This document shows positions 1-6,265 of a stretch of DNA of 16,726 nt, one piece after another. The translations under genes and the position numbers were made by a program. The stretch comes from Desulfuromusa sp. (GTDB taxonomy: Bacteria > Desulfobacterota > Desulfuromonadia > Desulfuromonadales > Geopsychrobacteraceae). The notes beneath the pieces are model-generated. The model saw only the letters and a list, made by a program, of their open reading frames with translations. It had not been told where the DNA came from and searched no databases. Location of the stretch: assembly GCA_029934755.1 (NCBI GenBank), contig JAOZLQ010000030.1, forward strand, positions 1-16,726, in the 5' to 3' direction. Every line of letters begins with the position of its first letter. Positions within the stretch are counted from its first letter, which is position 1.

Positions 1-57
1 AAGTGGTCCTGCCATTCCATCTTCTCTTTGATTGACTACCATTACTAGATTTATCCC
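1..57 (-). other. Region downstream of etfA; possible start of the next operon gene
   Basis: Reading leftward after the etfA stop, this stretch holds an ATG at 42-40 (frame MVVNQREDGMAGPL, open to the window edge) and another ATG at 20-18 in a different frame (MEWQDH), the latter directly preceded by a purine-rich AAAGAGAAG. Either could be the first codons of a further gene in the etf operon, but too few residues are visible to name a product. No terminator hairpin is seen after etfA, which favours transcription continuing leftward. Confidence that a gene starts here is low. Confidence 0.25.
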
Positions 58-975
58 CTATAGTACATTCAGCTTTTCAGTCAAAATCGGAACCAATTGC
101 TTCAGATCGGCAACCGCTAGAACATCGGCAATCTCTCCAATCGGCGCATCCTTATCGGTATTGATCGCAAGGACAAATTCTGATTTCTTCATTCCAGCCA
201 AGTGCTGAATGGCTCCTGAGATACCACAAGCAACATAGAGTTTAGGGGTGACAGTCTGTCCCGTAGTCCCAACCTGACGGCTTGGGTCAGCCCATTCAGC
301 ATCAACCACCGGACGACTGGCACCATATTCACCTTTAAGAGCTTTGGCGAGATTTTCAATGATTGCCAAATTCTCTGGTTTACCGATACCCCGGCCAGCA
401 CTGACAATAATCTCAGCCTTGGATAGATCAACTCCACCCGCTTCAGCTTCTTCATATCCACCAAACTGAAGATCTCCACCCGCTACGGCTTCAACCTTAA
501 TCACCTCGGGGGTTCCGGTTGGATCTTCAGCTGGGGTAAAGGCACCGCCCTGTAAGGTCACAACAGAGATATCCGTTGTTGCTTTGACCTGACGTCGCAA
601 CTTGGCATTACAGGATGGAACCACCAGATTGCCATCCTTGATCTCAACAACCTCCGAAATCTGTGCAGCCTTCAGTGCCAGAGCAATCCGTGGTGCCAGA
701 TCCCAGCCATAGGATGAGTGGGGCAAGACAACCATCTGCGGTTGTTCTTTTTCAATCACTTCCAACAGTAATTGCTTGTGCTGGCTCGGATTGAACTCGC
801 CAACCTGACCGATATCTGCCAGATACAGTTTGCCATTATAACCTGGCAGTTCATTTTCAGAACCAACCAGAAACATTGCGCTTTCAGCACCCAGATGGGA
901 TGCAAAGTTAATCAATTCACTGCTGGTACCAAGCAGTTTGCCATCTCTATATTCTGCAACAAGTAGTATTTTCAT
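58..975 (-). CDS. etfA: Electron transfer flavoprotein, alpha subunit
   Basis: FAD-carrying large subunit of the soluble ETF heterodimer, which takes electrons from acyl-CoA dehydrogenases and passes them on. At 305 residues it has normal length. The N-terminal half (about 1-180) is the Rossmann-like ETF domain. The C-terminal half is the FAD domain with the family blocks AGRGIGKPEN (193-202), VGTTGQTVTP (235-244), GISGAIQHLAG (251-261) and AINTDKDAPI (270-279), which contact FAD in known EtfA structures. The ATG at 975 follows an AGGAG site seven bases upstream that overlaps the etfB stop codon, so the two genes are nine bases apart and translationally close. The partner is etfB; the membrane electron acceptor is most likely the FeS oxidoreductase at 2003-3988. 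Whether this ETF bifurcates cannot be settled by eye, but the linked quinone-type oxidoreductase favours a plain beta-oxidation ETF. Confidence 0.96.
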   Translation of the reverse strand: MKILLVAEYRDGKLLGTSSELINFASHLGAESAMFLVGSENELPGYNGKLYLADIGQVGEFNPSQHKQLLLEVIEKEQPQMVVLPHSSYGWDLAPRIALALKAAQISEVVEIKDGNLVVPSCNAKLRRQVKATTDISVVTLQGGAFTPAEDPTGTPEVIKVEAVAGGDLQFGGYEEAEAGGVDLSKAEIIVSAGRGIGKPENLAIIENLAKALKGEYGASRPVVDAEWADPSRQVGTTGQTVTPKLYVACGISGAIQHLAGMKKSEFVLAINTDKDAPIGEIADVLAVADLKQLVPILTEKLNVL

Positions 976-984
976 TCTCAGCTC

Positions 985-1758
985 CTATGCCAGTGCCGTG
1001 GTTTTTTCTTTTAGAATTTTGATAAGCTGATCAGCTATATCAGCCGGGTCACCTTCTAGAATCAATCCGCCGCCCTTTTTATCTGGTGGTGCCACTTGCA
1101 AGACCTCAAGCAATGATGCTTGCGGATTGAGATCAGCAGCTGGGGTTGAAATCATTTCTTTCTTCTTGGCCTTCATAATATTTGGCAAAGTTGGGTAACG
1201 TGGAGTATTTAAGCCTAGTTGACAGGTGACCAGTGCTGGCGTTGCACAACTGACTTTAGCTTTGATCCCCCCTTCCAGTTCCCGCTTGGCGTTGACCGTG
1301 CCATCAGCGTAATTAAATTCAACCAGAGTGGTCAGGCTGGGAATACCGAGCATTTCAGCAATCAGGACACCAACCTGGCCACTGCCACGATCCTGGGACT
1401 GCATTCCGGTAAAGATCAGATCAAACTCTTTATCTTTGGCATAACTGACGATCAGTGAAGCGATGGCATAAGGATCTTTGAGATGACTTTCATCATCAGC
1501 AATATGAGCAGCCCGATCACAACCCATAGCCAAAGCTTTCTTCATCGTCTCTTTGACTCGGTCAGAACCGATACAGAGCACTGTCAGATCGGCATCACCA
1601 ACCTGTTGCTTTAACTGAACCGCCTGTTCAACGGCATATTCATCGTACTCATTCATCCGCCAGGCCAAATCGGTCTCTTCATACCAGTTCCCGGCAGCGT
1701 TAACTTTGAATTTTGATTCCATATCTGGAACCTGCTTAATACAGACAAGTATTTTCAT
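985..1758 (-). CDS. etfB: Electron transfer flavoprotein, beta subunit
   Basis: Small subunit of ETF (257 residues), which binds a nucleotide (AMP, or a second FAD in bifurcating forms) and docks to the dehydrogenase. Family marks are the start MKILVCIKQVPD, NEYDEYAVEQAVQLK (36-50, the usual N-x-[FY]-D-E-x-A-[LV]-E block) and GMQSQDRGSGQVG (118-130, nucleotide-binding loop) followed by AEMLGIP. A longer frame opens at a TTG at 1776, but the ATG at 1758 is chosen because AGGAG sits six bases before it (inside that longer reading) and because the protein then starts with the conserved MKILV. It lies nine bases upstream of etfA. It is separated from the oxidoreductase gene by about 240 bases of hairpin repeats, so it may be cotranscribed with it or have its own promoter. 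Confidence 0.96.
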   Translation of the reverse strand: MKILVCIKQVPDMESKFKVNAAGNWYEETDLAWRMNEYDEYAVEQAVQLKQQVGDADLTVLCIGSDRVKETMKKALAMGCDRAAHIADDESHLKDPYAIASLIVSYAKDKEFDLIFTGMQSQDRGSGQVGVLIAEMLGIPSLTTLVEFNYADGTVNAKRELEGGIKAKVSCATPALVTCQLGLNTPRYPTLPNIMKAKKKEMISTPAADLNPQASLLEVLQVAPPDKKGGGLILEGDPADIADQLIKILKEKTTALA

Positions 1759-1823
1759 TGTTATTCTCCTTTTCAAATTTATCCAACCATTAACTTAACT
1801 ATAAGTGGATCAATCTTCGTAAA

Positions 1824-1863
1824 CTCCCTCTCCCCTCTGTGGGAGAGGGTTGGGGTGAGGGGG
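1824..1863 (+). repeat. Hairpin repeat, type A copy 1 (REP-like)
   Basis: The core is CCCTCTCCCC, a four-base loop, then GGGAGAGGG, followed by a GGGGTGAGG tail. Copy 2 at 4104-4142 is almost identical apart from the loop (TCTG here, TTAG there) and a few tail bases. A third, diverged copy is at 6184-6222. Repeats of this CCCTCTCCC/GGGAGAGGG kind are familiar intergenic elements of many Proteobacteria. It forms a close pair with a type B copy 20 bases further on. Confidence 0.75.
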
Positions 1864-1882
1864 AACGATATTACTACTGTTT

Positions 1883-1920
1883 CACCCTCCCCCAGCCCCT
1901 CCCATAAAAGGGAGGGGAGT
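1883..1920 (-). repeat. Hairpin repeat, type B copy 1 (inverted relative to type A)
   Basis: On the minus strand it reads CTCCCCTCCC, a short loop, TGGGAGGGG and then a CTGGGGGAGGG tail, which is the same architecture as type A but in reverse orientation. With the type A element at 1824-1863 it makes a head-to-head pair like a BIME. Its near copy is at 4036-4075. RNA from either strand could fold strongly here, which may protect or end the message of the oxidoreductase gene. Confidence 0.65.
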
Positions 1921-1935
1921 AAAAAATCACAGAGT

Positions 1936-1971
1936 ATTCCGGGGATATGTACCCGGTACGTGTCCCCGGAG
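1936..1971. repeat. Long near-perfect palindrome between oxidoreductase gene and etfB
   Basis: TCCGGGGA on the left pairs with TCCCCGGA on the right, and inner GTAC pairs with GTAC around a CCG loop. The two G-T steps between these blocks are wobble pairs in plus-strand RNA. The result is a stem of about 15 bp (1938-1952 with 1956-1970) with a three-base loop, unlike the A/B repeats next to it. There is no T-tract immediately behind the stem on the minus (sense) side, so it is not a classical terminator. It resembles REP-type palindromes mobilised by RAYT transposases, by inference only. Confidence 0.7.
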
Positions 1972-2002
1972 ATATCTAATTCCTCAGATTAACGATTCAT
2001 AT

Positions 2003-3988
2003 TTATCCAACAAGTCGTTCGACTAAAATTTCGGCGAGATCTTTCGGTTGCAACTGCTCATCCAGTCCAGCCCCCTTGATCCCATCTTCAAACATAGTCA
2101 AACAGAAGGGACAATTAGAGATCAGCGTGGGTGCTCCAGTATCAGCGGCCATCTGTGCCCGTTTTTCACTGATCCGACTGCCAATATTTTCATCGGCAAG
2201 GATACGTCCTCCTCCAGCACTACAACAGAATGATTCGGCACCATGTTTTTCCATCTCTGTTAACTTGGCACCAGCGGCCGCCAACAAGGTGCGTGGGGCC
2301 TGATAGATATCATTATAGCGTCCCAGGTAGCAGGAATCGTGATAAGTACATTCAAATGGCTGCGGAGTAAGTTTCAATTTCCCTTGTTCAAGTAATTCCG
2401 CCAGATAATCGGTGTAGTGCCTGACCTCAACATCCAGACCAAGGTCACGATAGTCTTTGTTCAGAGTATTGAAACAGTGGGGACAAGTGGTCACAATCTG
2501 CTTGACGCCATAGCTCTTAAACTGTTCGATATTTTCGCTTGCTTGCATCTGGTACAGATACTCATTGCCCATCTTCCGCATCGGCTCACCACAACATTTT
2601 TCTTCTTTACCAAGGATACCAACTTTTATCCCCGCCGCAGCACAAAGTTTGATAAATGCTTTGGCAATGGTTTGATTGCGTTTATCAAAAGAGGCATAAC
2701 AGCCGACAAAATATAGGATATCGACGTCATGACTTTCCCCTAAAGTAACAACTGGAAGGCCTTCAGCCCAATCACCACGGCTGGCAAACGCAAGTCCGAA
2801 GGGATTACCATTGACTTCGGTATTCTCCATAGCAGTCATCACTTCTTCGCCGGGGAATTCCCCTTCCATCAGTACCAGATTGCGGCGCAGGTCGATAATC
2901 TTATTCACATGTTCGATATTCGCAGGACAAATCTCCTGGCAGGCACGGCAGGTAGTACAAGCCCAGATGGCATCTTTATCAATCGTTTCCAACAAACTGG
3001 AAGTTGGGTTATGACATGCAACTTCGCCGATTTGCTGAACCAGTTTCATCGGTGACAGGGGTTTATCAGTTGCCCAAGCGGGACAACGATCCTGACAGCG
3101 TTTACAACTGGTACAGGCGTCAGCATCAAAGATATCTTTCCAGGTCATATCTGTGACTTTTGCTGCGCCGAAACTTTCAGCTTCTTCGTCCTCCATATCA
3201 AGAGTCGGAACCAATCCCTTAGGGCCAAGATCAGTAAATAAGTAATTGGCGCTGGTCGTGAAAATATGACGAAGCTTGGTGAAAGGGATAATCAGGATAA
3301 AAATGATCACGGTAAGCAGATGCAACCACCAAAGGTTACTATGCAGGCCACGCACGGCGGGTTCACCCATGCTGGAAAGAGCTTTTGCCACCCACAGACC
3401 AACGGGAGACCACAGCGCCAGTGGAGTTCCCATTTCAGTCGCCGCCATTCTGCTTCCCTCTATCACAAATCCACTGATCAAAATAGCTAGCAGCAACCCA
3501 TGCATAATGATGTCATCTTTTGTGCTCTCCAGCCCATCCGGTCGAACAATATAGCGCCGTACCAGCAAGCCAATCAGCATGATCATAGCGACCAATCCAG
3601 CGACATCAAGAATCAGTGAAAAGAACAGATAAAACGATCCCTTCAGAAATTTGATCCCAAAAAACAAATCGGTAAAATCAGCCTGGATAACTATCAGGCA
3701 CGTACCAAGAAACAGCAGAAAGAAACCCCAAAAAAACAACGCATGAGTCACTCCCGGACCGCGCACACTGAGAACCCTGCTCTGCAACAAAACATTCTTG
3801 AGCATCGTTGTCACCCGTAGTGGCAACTGGTCTGTGCGGTCAACGGCTTGTCCCTGTTTATAAACTTTAACCCGCTGTAAAAACACATAAACAAGGACTG
3901 CAGCCGCCACAAAACTGAGCAGATACATTGGCACCAAAGTGGCGGCCCCGTGACCAACATTCCAATAAATTTCGCGGGTATATTCCAT
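2003..3988 (-). CDS. Membrane FeS oxidoreductase, ETF:(mena)quinone oxidoreductase type (EMO/HdrD-like)
   Basis: Probable link between reduced ETF and the membrane quinone pool. The 661 residues show an N-terminal membrane part of about five or six helices (near 15-38, 82-104, 117-144, 158-176 and 219-240), which resembles a NarI/cytochrome-b unit and carries histidines (82, 163, 216, 223, 241) that could hold haem. Next come two 4Fe-4S motifs: C292-x2-C295-x2-C298-x3-C302-P and C344-x2-C347-x2-C350-x3-C354-P. Two CCG cysteine domains follow, as in heterodisulfide reductase HdrB/D: C430 with CC465-466 and C502/C505, then C547/C553 with CC588-589 and C626/C629. The second motif reads CCSAGGG rather than CCG. 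This domain order matches the ETF:menaquinone oxidoreductases described next to etfAB in Geobacter and Syntrophus relatives, and the neighbouring etfBA supports that role. The ATG at 3988 has an AGAGAG site upstream. Confidence 0.88.
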   Translation of the reverse strand: MEYTREIYWNVGHGAATLVPMYLLSFVAAAVLVYVFLQRVKVYKQGQAVDRTDQLPLRVTTMLKNVLLQSRVLSVRGPGVTHALFFWGFFLLFLGTCLIVIQADFTDLFFGIKFLKGSFYLFFSLILDVAGLVAMIMLIGLLVRRYIVRPDGLESTKDDIIMHGLLLAILISGFVIEGSRMAATEMGTPLALWSPVGLWVAKALSSMGEPAVRGLHSNLWWLHLLTVIIFILIIPFTKLRHIFTTSANYLFTDLGPKGLVPTLDMEDEEAESFGAAKVTDMTWKDIFDADACTSCKRCQDRCPAWATDKPLSPMKLVQQIGEVACHNPTSSLLETIDKDAIWACTTCRACQEICPANIEHVNKIIDLRRNLVLMEGEFPGEEVMTAMENTEVNGNPFGLAFASRGDWAEGLPVVTLGESHDVDILYFVGCYASFDKRNQTIAKAFIKLCAAAGIKVGILGKEEKCCGEPMRKMGNEYLYQMQASENIEQFKSYGVKQIVTTCPHCFNTLNKDYRDLGLDVEVRHYTDYLAELLEQGKLKLTPQPFECTYHDSCYLGRYNDIYQAPRTLLAAAGAKLTEMEKHGAESFCCSAGGGRILADENIGSRISEKRAQMAADTGAPTLISNCPFCLTMFEDGIKGAGLDEQLQPKDLAEILVERLVG

Positions 3989-4035
3989 AGTTATCTCTCT
4001 TATGCCGATCTGATGATTATCAATCTTTTGCTAGC

Positions 4036-4075
4036 CACCGCCCTCTCCCAGCCCCTCCCATAGAGGGAGGGGAAT
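4036..4075 (-). repeat. Hairpin repeat, type B copy 2
   Basis: Near copy of the element at 1883-1920, sharing the block AGCCCCTCCCATA and then GGGAGGGGA on the plus strand. It lies about 50 bases upstream of the oxidoreductase start, so it would sit in the 5' leader of that message if the promoter at 4170-4198 is correct. Confidence 0.65.
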
Positions 4076-4103
4076 GGAACCAATAAACCAACGAAACGGT
4101 TTT

Positions 4104-4142
4104 CTCCCTCTCCCCTTAGTGGGAGAGGGACGGGGTGAGGGG
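4104..4142 (+). repeat. Hairpin repeat, type A copy 2
   Basis: Near-identical copy of 1824-1863 (CTCCCTCTCCCC, loop TTAG, TGGGAGAGGG, GGGGTGAGG). It pairs with the type B copy 28 bases to its left. The two A/B pairs bracket the oxidoreductase gene: the order is A-B on its downstream side and B-A on its upstream side. Confidence 0.75.
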
Positions 4143-4169
4143 CAGTCTGCCAATTTATCTAGAATTTCT

Positions 4170-4198
4170 TTTTTACATATAGCTTACGTAAAGGTCAA
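4170..4198 (-). promoter_or_regulatory. Candidate MerR-type promoter for the oxidoreductase/etfBA operon
   Basis: On the minus strand a TTGACC (-35, 4198-4193) is followed after 17 bases by TAAAAA (-10, 4175-4170). The imperfect dyad ACCTTTACGTAAGCT (4195-4181) lies in the spacer and overlaps the end of the -35, which is where MerR-family activators bind. The start CTTGACCTT also looks like MerR-family target promoters. The predicted leader of about 175 bases contains the repeat pair at 4036-4142. The -10 is a weak match, so the call rests mainly on the dyad and its second copy at 4315-4326. Confidence 0.45.
4184..4195. promoter_or_regulatory. Candidate operator, copy 1 of TTACGTAAAGGT
   Basis: Exact 12-base direct repeat with 4315-4326, containing the 8-base palindrome TTACGTAA. 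This copy lies inside the leftward promoter candidate. I infer binding by the divergent MerR protein. From memory, the MerR-family regulator LiuR of fatty-acid and branched-chain amino-acid degradation uses similar ACGTAAA-rich sites. Confidence 0.5.
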
Positions 4199-4273
4199 GA
4201 CTAAATATAACAATATTTTATTGGTTTTACAATCAATCAAATTTCTCTGTTTATGCGAATAGTTATATGATTA

Positions 4274-4301
4274 TTGACAGAACAGAAGCAAGAGTGATAA
4301 G
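4274..4301 (+). promoter_or_regulatory. Candidate sigma70 promoter for merR
   Basis: A perfect TTGACA (4274-4279) is followed after 16 bases by GATAAG (4296-4301), a four-of-six match to the -10 box; GATATC at 4302-4307 is an alternative. Transcription would start near 4308, so the operator copy at 4315-4326 would lie just downstream, a position suited to autorepression. The surrounding 4143-4334 is otherwise AT-rich and shows no other gene. Confidence 0.45.
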
Positions 4302-4314
4302 GATATCGAAAATA

Positions 4315-4326
4315 TTACGTAAAGGT
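4315..4326. promoter_or_regulatory. Candidate operator, copy 2 of TTACGTAAAGGT
   Basis: Identical to 4184-4195. It ends eight bases before the merR ATG, and its AAAGG may also serve as the ribosome binding site. Bound protein here could block both transcription and translation start of merR. Confidence 0.5.
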
Positions 4327-4334
4327 TATATATT

Positions 4335-4745
4335 ATGCAAACAGCAATAGAAAAATCGATCCAAATTGGAGAATTAGCAAAAAGCCTTGGTATTACCACC
4401 CGCACCATCCGCTATTATGAAGAAATTGGCCTGATGGGAGCAACCGAGCGACTGGGTGGTGGCACCCGAACATACAGTAGAGATGATGTCCTGCGTCTGA
4501 AATTCATCCTGAAATTGAAAGAATTAGGGATTTCGTTAAAAGAGATGCATGAACTGGCAGAAAATTTTGATATCAACCAGCAATCTTTCGGAACCATTAC
4601 CCCAAAGCTACTGGAAATTCTCGATGGCCATATTGGCAAAGTAGACCAAAAGATTGCCAATCTCGCCTCCTTACGCAAGGAAATTGTCGATTACCGCTCG
4701 CGAATTTCTAATATTCTGCAGGGTCATACCCCTGAAGTACGCTAA
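4335..4745 (+). CDS. MerR-family transcriptional regulator (acyl-CoA/ETF module)
   Basis: DNA-binding regulator of 136 residues. The winged helix-turn-helix occupies about 8-75, with the family marks IGELAKSLGITTRTIRYYEE (11-30), IGLM and TRTYSRDD (44-51). A dimerising coiled coil runs from about 92 to 125. There is no cysteine in the protein, so it is not a metal or redox sensor of the MerR/CueR/SoxR kind. The ligand is unknown; an acyl-CoA or CoA-linked signal would fit the setting. It is divergent from the oxidoreductase/etfBA genes and is followed after only two bases by a thioesterase gene, so it probably controls both sides through the TTACGTAAAGGT sites. LiuR-like regulators of fatty-acid and branched-chain degradation are the closest role I can suggest. 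Confidence 0.88.
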   Translation: MQTAIEKSIQIGELAKSLGITTRTIRYYEEIGLMGATERLGGGTRTYSRDDVLRLKFILKLKELGISLKEMHELAENFDINQQSFGTITPKLLEILDGHIGKVDQKIANLASLRKEIVDYRSRISNILQGHTPEVR

Positions 4746-4747
4746 GG

Positions 4748-5146
4748 ATGTCTGGACTTCAATTCACCACACCAATCGAAATCCGCTTCTCCGACCTGGA
4801 TGCTTATGGACATGTCAATAATGCCTTGTTTTTCACCTATTTAGAAACAGCCCGCATCAAGTTATTTCAACAACATTTTGGTGCTTTTCTTGGCAGCGAG
4901 CTTATGTTTCTGGTCGTGCGTGCTGAATGCGACTACCGCTTACCGATTGAGATGAACGATCCGCTGCAGATCACCATCCATATCGATCAAGTCAGGCACT
5001 CCAGTTTTACTTTTAGCTACCAGATACATAACGGCGACAATAAAATTTTTGCTATAGCAAAAACCGTCATGGTTTGTTACGACCCGAAAATTAAAAAACC
5101 AGTCGCTATTCCACCTGAGATCAAAACAGTTTTTTTGGCGCAATAA
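4748..5146 (+). CDS. Hotdog-fold acyl-CoA thioesterase (4HBT/YbgC/FadM type)
   Basis: Cytoplasmic enzyme of 132 residues that hydrolyses acyl-CoA to free acid and CoA. The family active-site block is FSDLDAYGHVNNALFFTYLE (14-33); Asp18 in DxDxxGHVNN matches the catalytic aspartate of the 4-hydroxybenzoyl-CoA thioesterase family. The length is typical of the single-hotdog form, which works as a tetramer. The ATG lies two bases after the merR stop, with TAAGGA overlapping it as a weak ribosome site, so it is probably translated by coupling to merR. With a MerR regulator and ETF genes beside it, a role in releasing CoA from trapped or excess acyl-CoA is likely. The substrate chain cannot be read from the sequence. 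Confidence 0.88.
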   Translation: MSGLQFTTPIEIRFSDLDAYGHVNNALFFTYLETARIKLFQQHFGAFLGSELMFLVVRAECDYRLPIEMNDPLQITIHIDQVRHSSFTFSYQIHNGDNKIFAIAKTVMVCYDPKIKKPVAIPPEIKTVFLAQ

Positions 5147-5171
5147 TTTTTTCAGAATATGCCGGACTACA

Positions 5172-5963
5172 ATGAAACGACCCGTATTCTCAAAAAACAC
5201 CAGTACTTCTGTAGCATTGTACGCCCGCTACCATTCTGATCTTGTCGCTGCCCAATACTGTGATGCACACTACGGCCCAGATAAGTTTGGAGTACCCAAT
5301 TTCTCTAAGAGAATGGTGCAACTCTGTACTACCGCAATGAAAGAAGGGTCGCATCGCAACGCCCTTGATCTCGGTTGTGCTGTTGGTCGAAGTACCTTTG
5401 AACTAGCCTCTCACTTCGACCAAGTTACCGGCATTGATTACTCAACTCGATTTATTGATATTGCCAACCGCATCAAAAAAAATGGCTGGGCCTGTTATCA
5501 ACTTCCTGAGGAGGGAGTTCTGATCTCAGACCACGAGATTTCCCTTTCCGACCATGATTTAGCAGAGACTGCACACAAAGTTTCCTTTTTCCAAGGGGAT
5601 ACCCTCAACCTTGAACCCCGTTTCTGCGACTACGATCTAATTTTAGCTGCCAATCTCATTGACCGCCTCTCCGAACCAAGAAAGTTTCTTGCCCATATCC
5701 ACAAGAGGTTACTTGTCGGTGGTCTATTAGTGATCGCCTCACCTTACAACTGGCTGGATCAGTTCACTCCTCGTAAACAATGGCTTGGCGGTCGCTTCCG
5801 TGCTGGCAGCCCCCTTAACTCATTGGAAGGAATAGGCAGGAAACTCTCCAAACATTTTATCATGATTGATGAGCCACAGGAGGTAGAGTGTGTTATTCGC
5901 GAGACCGCACGCACCTTCCGTCATTGTAATTCCCAAGCGACCCTCTGGCGTCGGATTCGCTGA
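5172..5963 (+). CDS. OvoA C-terminal-type methyltransferase (putative 4-mercaptohistidine N1-methyltransferase)
   Basis: SAM-dependent class I methyltransferase of 263 residues. Motif I is ALDLGCAVGRS (64-74), with GIDYS (87-91) as the acidic strand and QGDTLNL (141-147) as motif III. The blocks LAANLIDRL (158-166), SPYNWLDQFTPRKQWLGG (190-207) and VIRETARTFRH (241-251) closely match my memory of the C-terminal domain of OvoA, which methylates 5- or 4-thiohistidine to ovothiol. In OvoA this domain is fused to an iron sulfoxide synthase and an FGE-like part; here only the methyltransferase exists and no synthase is in the window. It may act with an unlinked synthase or on another imidazole or thiol substrate. 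The ATG is 25 bases after the thioesterase stop and has no clear ribosome site. The frame continues open after the TGA (see 5964-6143). Confidence 0.85.
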   Translation: MKRPVFSKNTSTSVALYARYHSDLVAAQYCDAHYGPDKFGVPNFSKRMVQLCTTAMKEGSHRNALDLGCAVGRSTFELASHFDQVTGIDYSTRFIDIANRIKKNGWACYQLPEEGVLISDHEISLSDHDLAETAHKVSFFQGDTLNLEPRFCDYDLILAANLIDRLSEPRKFLAHIHKRLLVGGLLVIASPYNWLDQFTPRKQWLGGRFRAGSPLNSLEGIGRKLSKHFIMIDEPQEVECVIRETARTFRHCNSQATLWRRIR

Positions 5964-6143
5964 CTCGGAGACACCCATCAGGGATATCTTGCAATTTGGA
6001 ACATTAATCGACAATCGGAAGATATACTTCAACTTGTTGGTCGAATCATCTGGGAAGATATGAATCAGCGACGGATTGCTACCGCTTCTTCACTCACCTT
6101 TGAAACCCGCCAATACTTCATTTTGATTAAAGAAGCCCACTGA
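5964..6143 (+). other. In-frame open extension behind the methyltransferase stop codon
   Basis: Directly after the TGA at 5961-5963 the same frame stays open for 59 codons to a TGA at 6141-6143. The translation looks protein-like, for example AIWNINRQSEDILQLVGRI and NQRRIATASSLTFETRQYF, with two tryptophans and balanced codon use. The only ATG inside it (6060-6062) would give 27 residues. I recognise no family. It could be a decayed domain cut off by a nonsense change, a remnant of a former neighbour, a read-through tail or chance. The methyltransferase already ends at the usual family C-terminus, so the tail is not needed for that fold. Confidence 0.35.
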
Positions 6144-6183
6144 TTAATTGCTCTGGCTGGCCAGTTCTGGTGCTGGCACTTCG

Positions 6184-6222
6184 CTCCTTCTCCCTCGATG
6201 GGGGAAGGTTGGGATGGGGGTG
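6184..6222 (+). repeat. Hairpin repeat, type A copy 3 (diverged)
   Basis: CTCCTTCTCCCTCGATGGG then GGAAGG and a GGGATGGGGGTG tail follow the layout of the type A copies at 1824 and 4104, with several changes that weaken the stem. It lies between two convergent genes (the methyltransferase and the hydrolase), where it could help end both messages. No type B partner is next to it. Confidence 0.55.
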
Positions 6223-6265
6223 AAATTGTCACCATTTGGTTATCCCGAATTTACTGGAGCATATT

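Noticed and set aside
1759..1776. Upstream TTG start for etfB
   Set aside because: The AGGAG ribosome site lies inside this stretch, six bases before the ATG at 1758, and EtfB proteins normally begin MKI-VCIK.
1824..1971. CRISPR array
   Set aside because: The repeats are few, differ from each other, are themselves palindromic and lack regular unique spacers; no cas genes are present.
4074..4262. Plus-strand reading frame of 62 codons upstream of merR
   Set aside because: Its first third is the hairpin repeat at 4104-4142 and the rest is AT-rich promoter DNA; there is no ribosome site and no protein-like pattern.
5961..5963. Selenocysteine codon at the methyltransferase TGA
   Set aside because: No convincing SECIS hairpin follows at the right distance, the residue would not sit in a redox motif, and the protein already has the full family length. 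Kept only as a remote option in the read-through finding.
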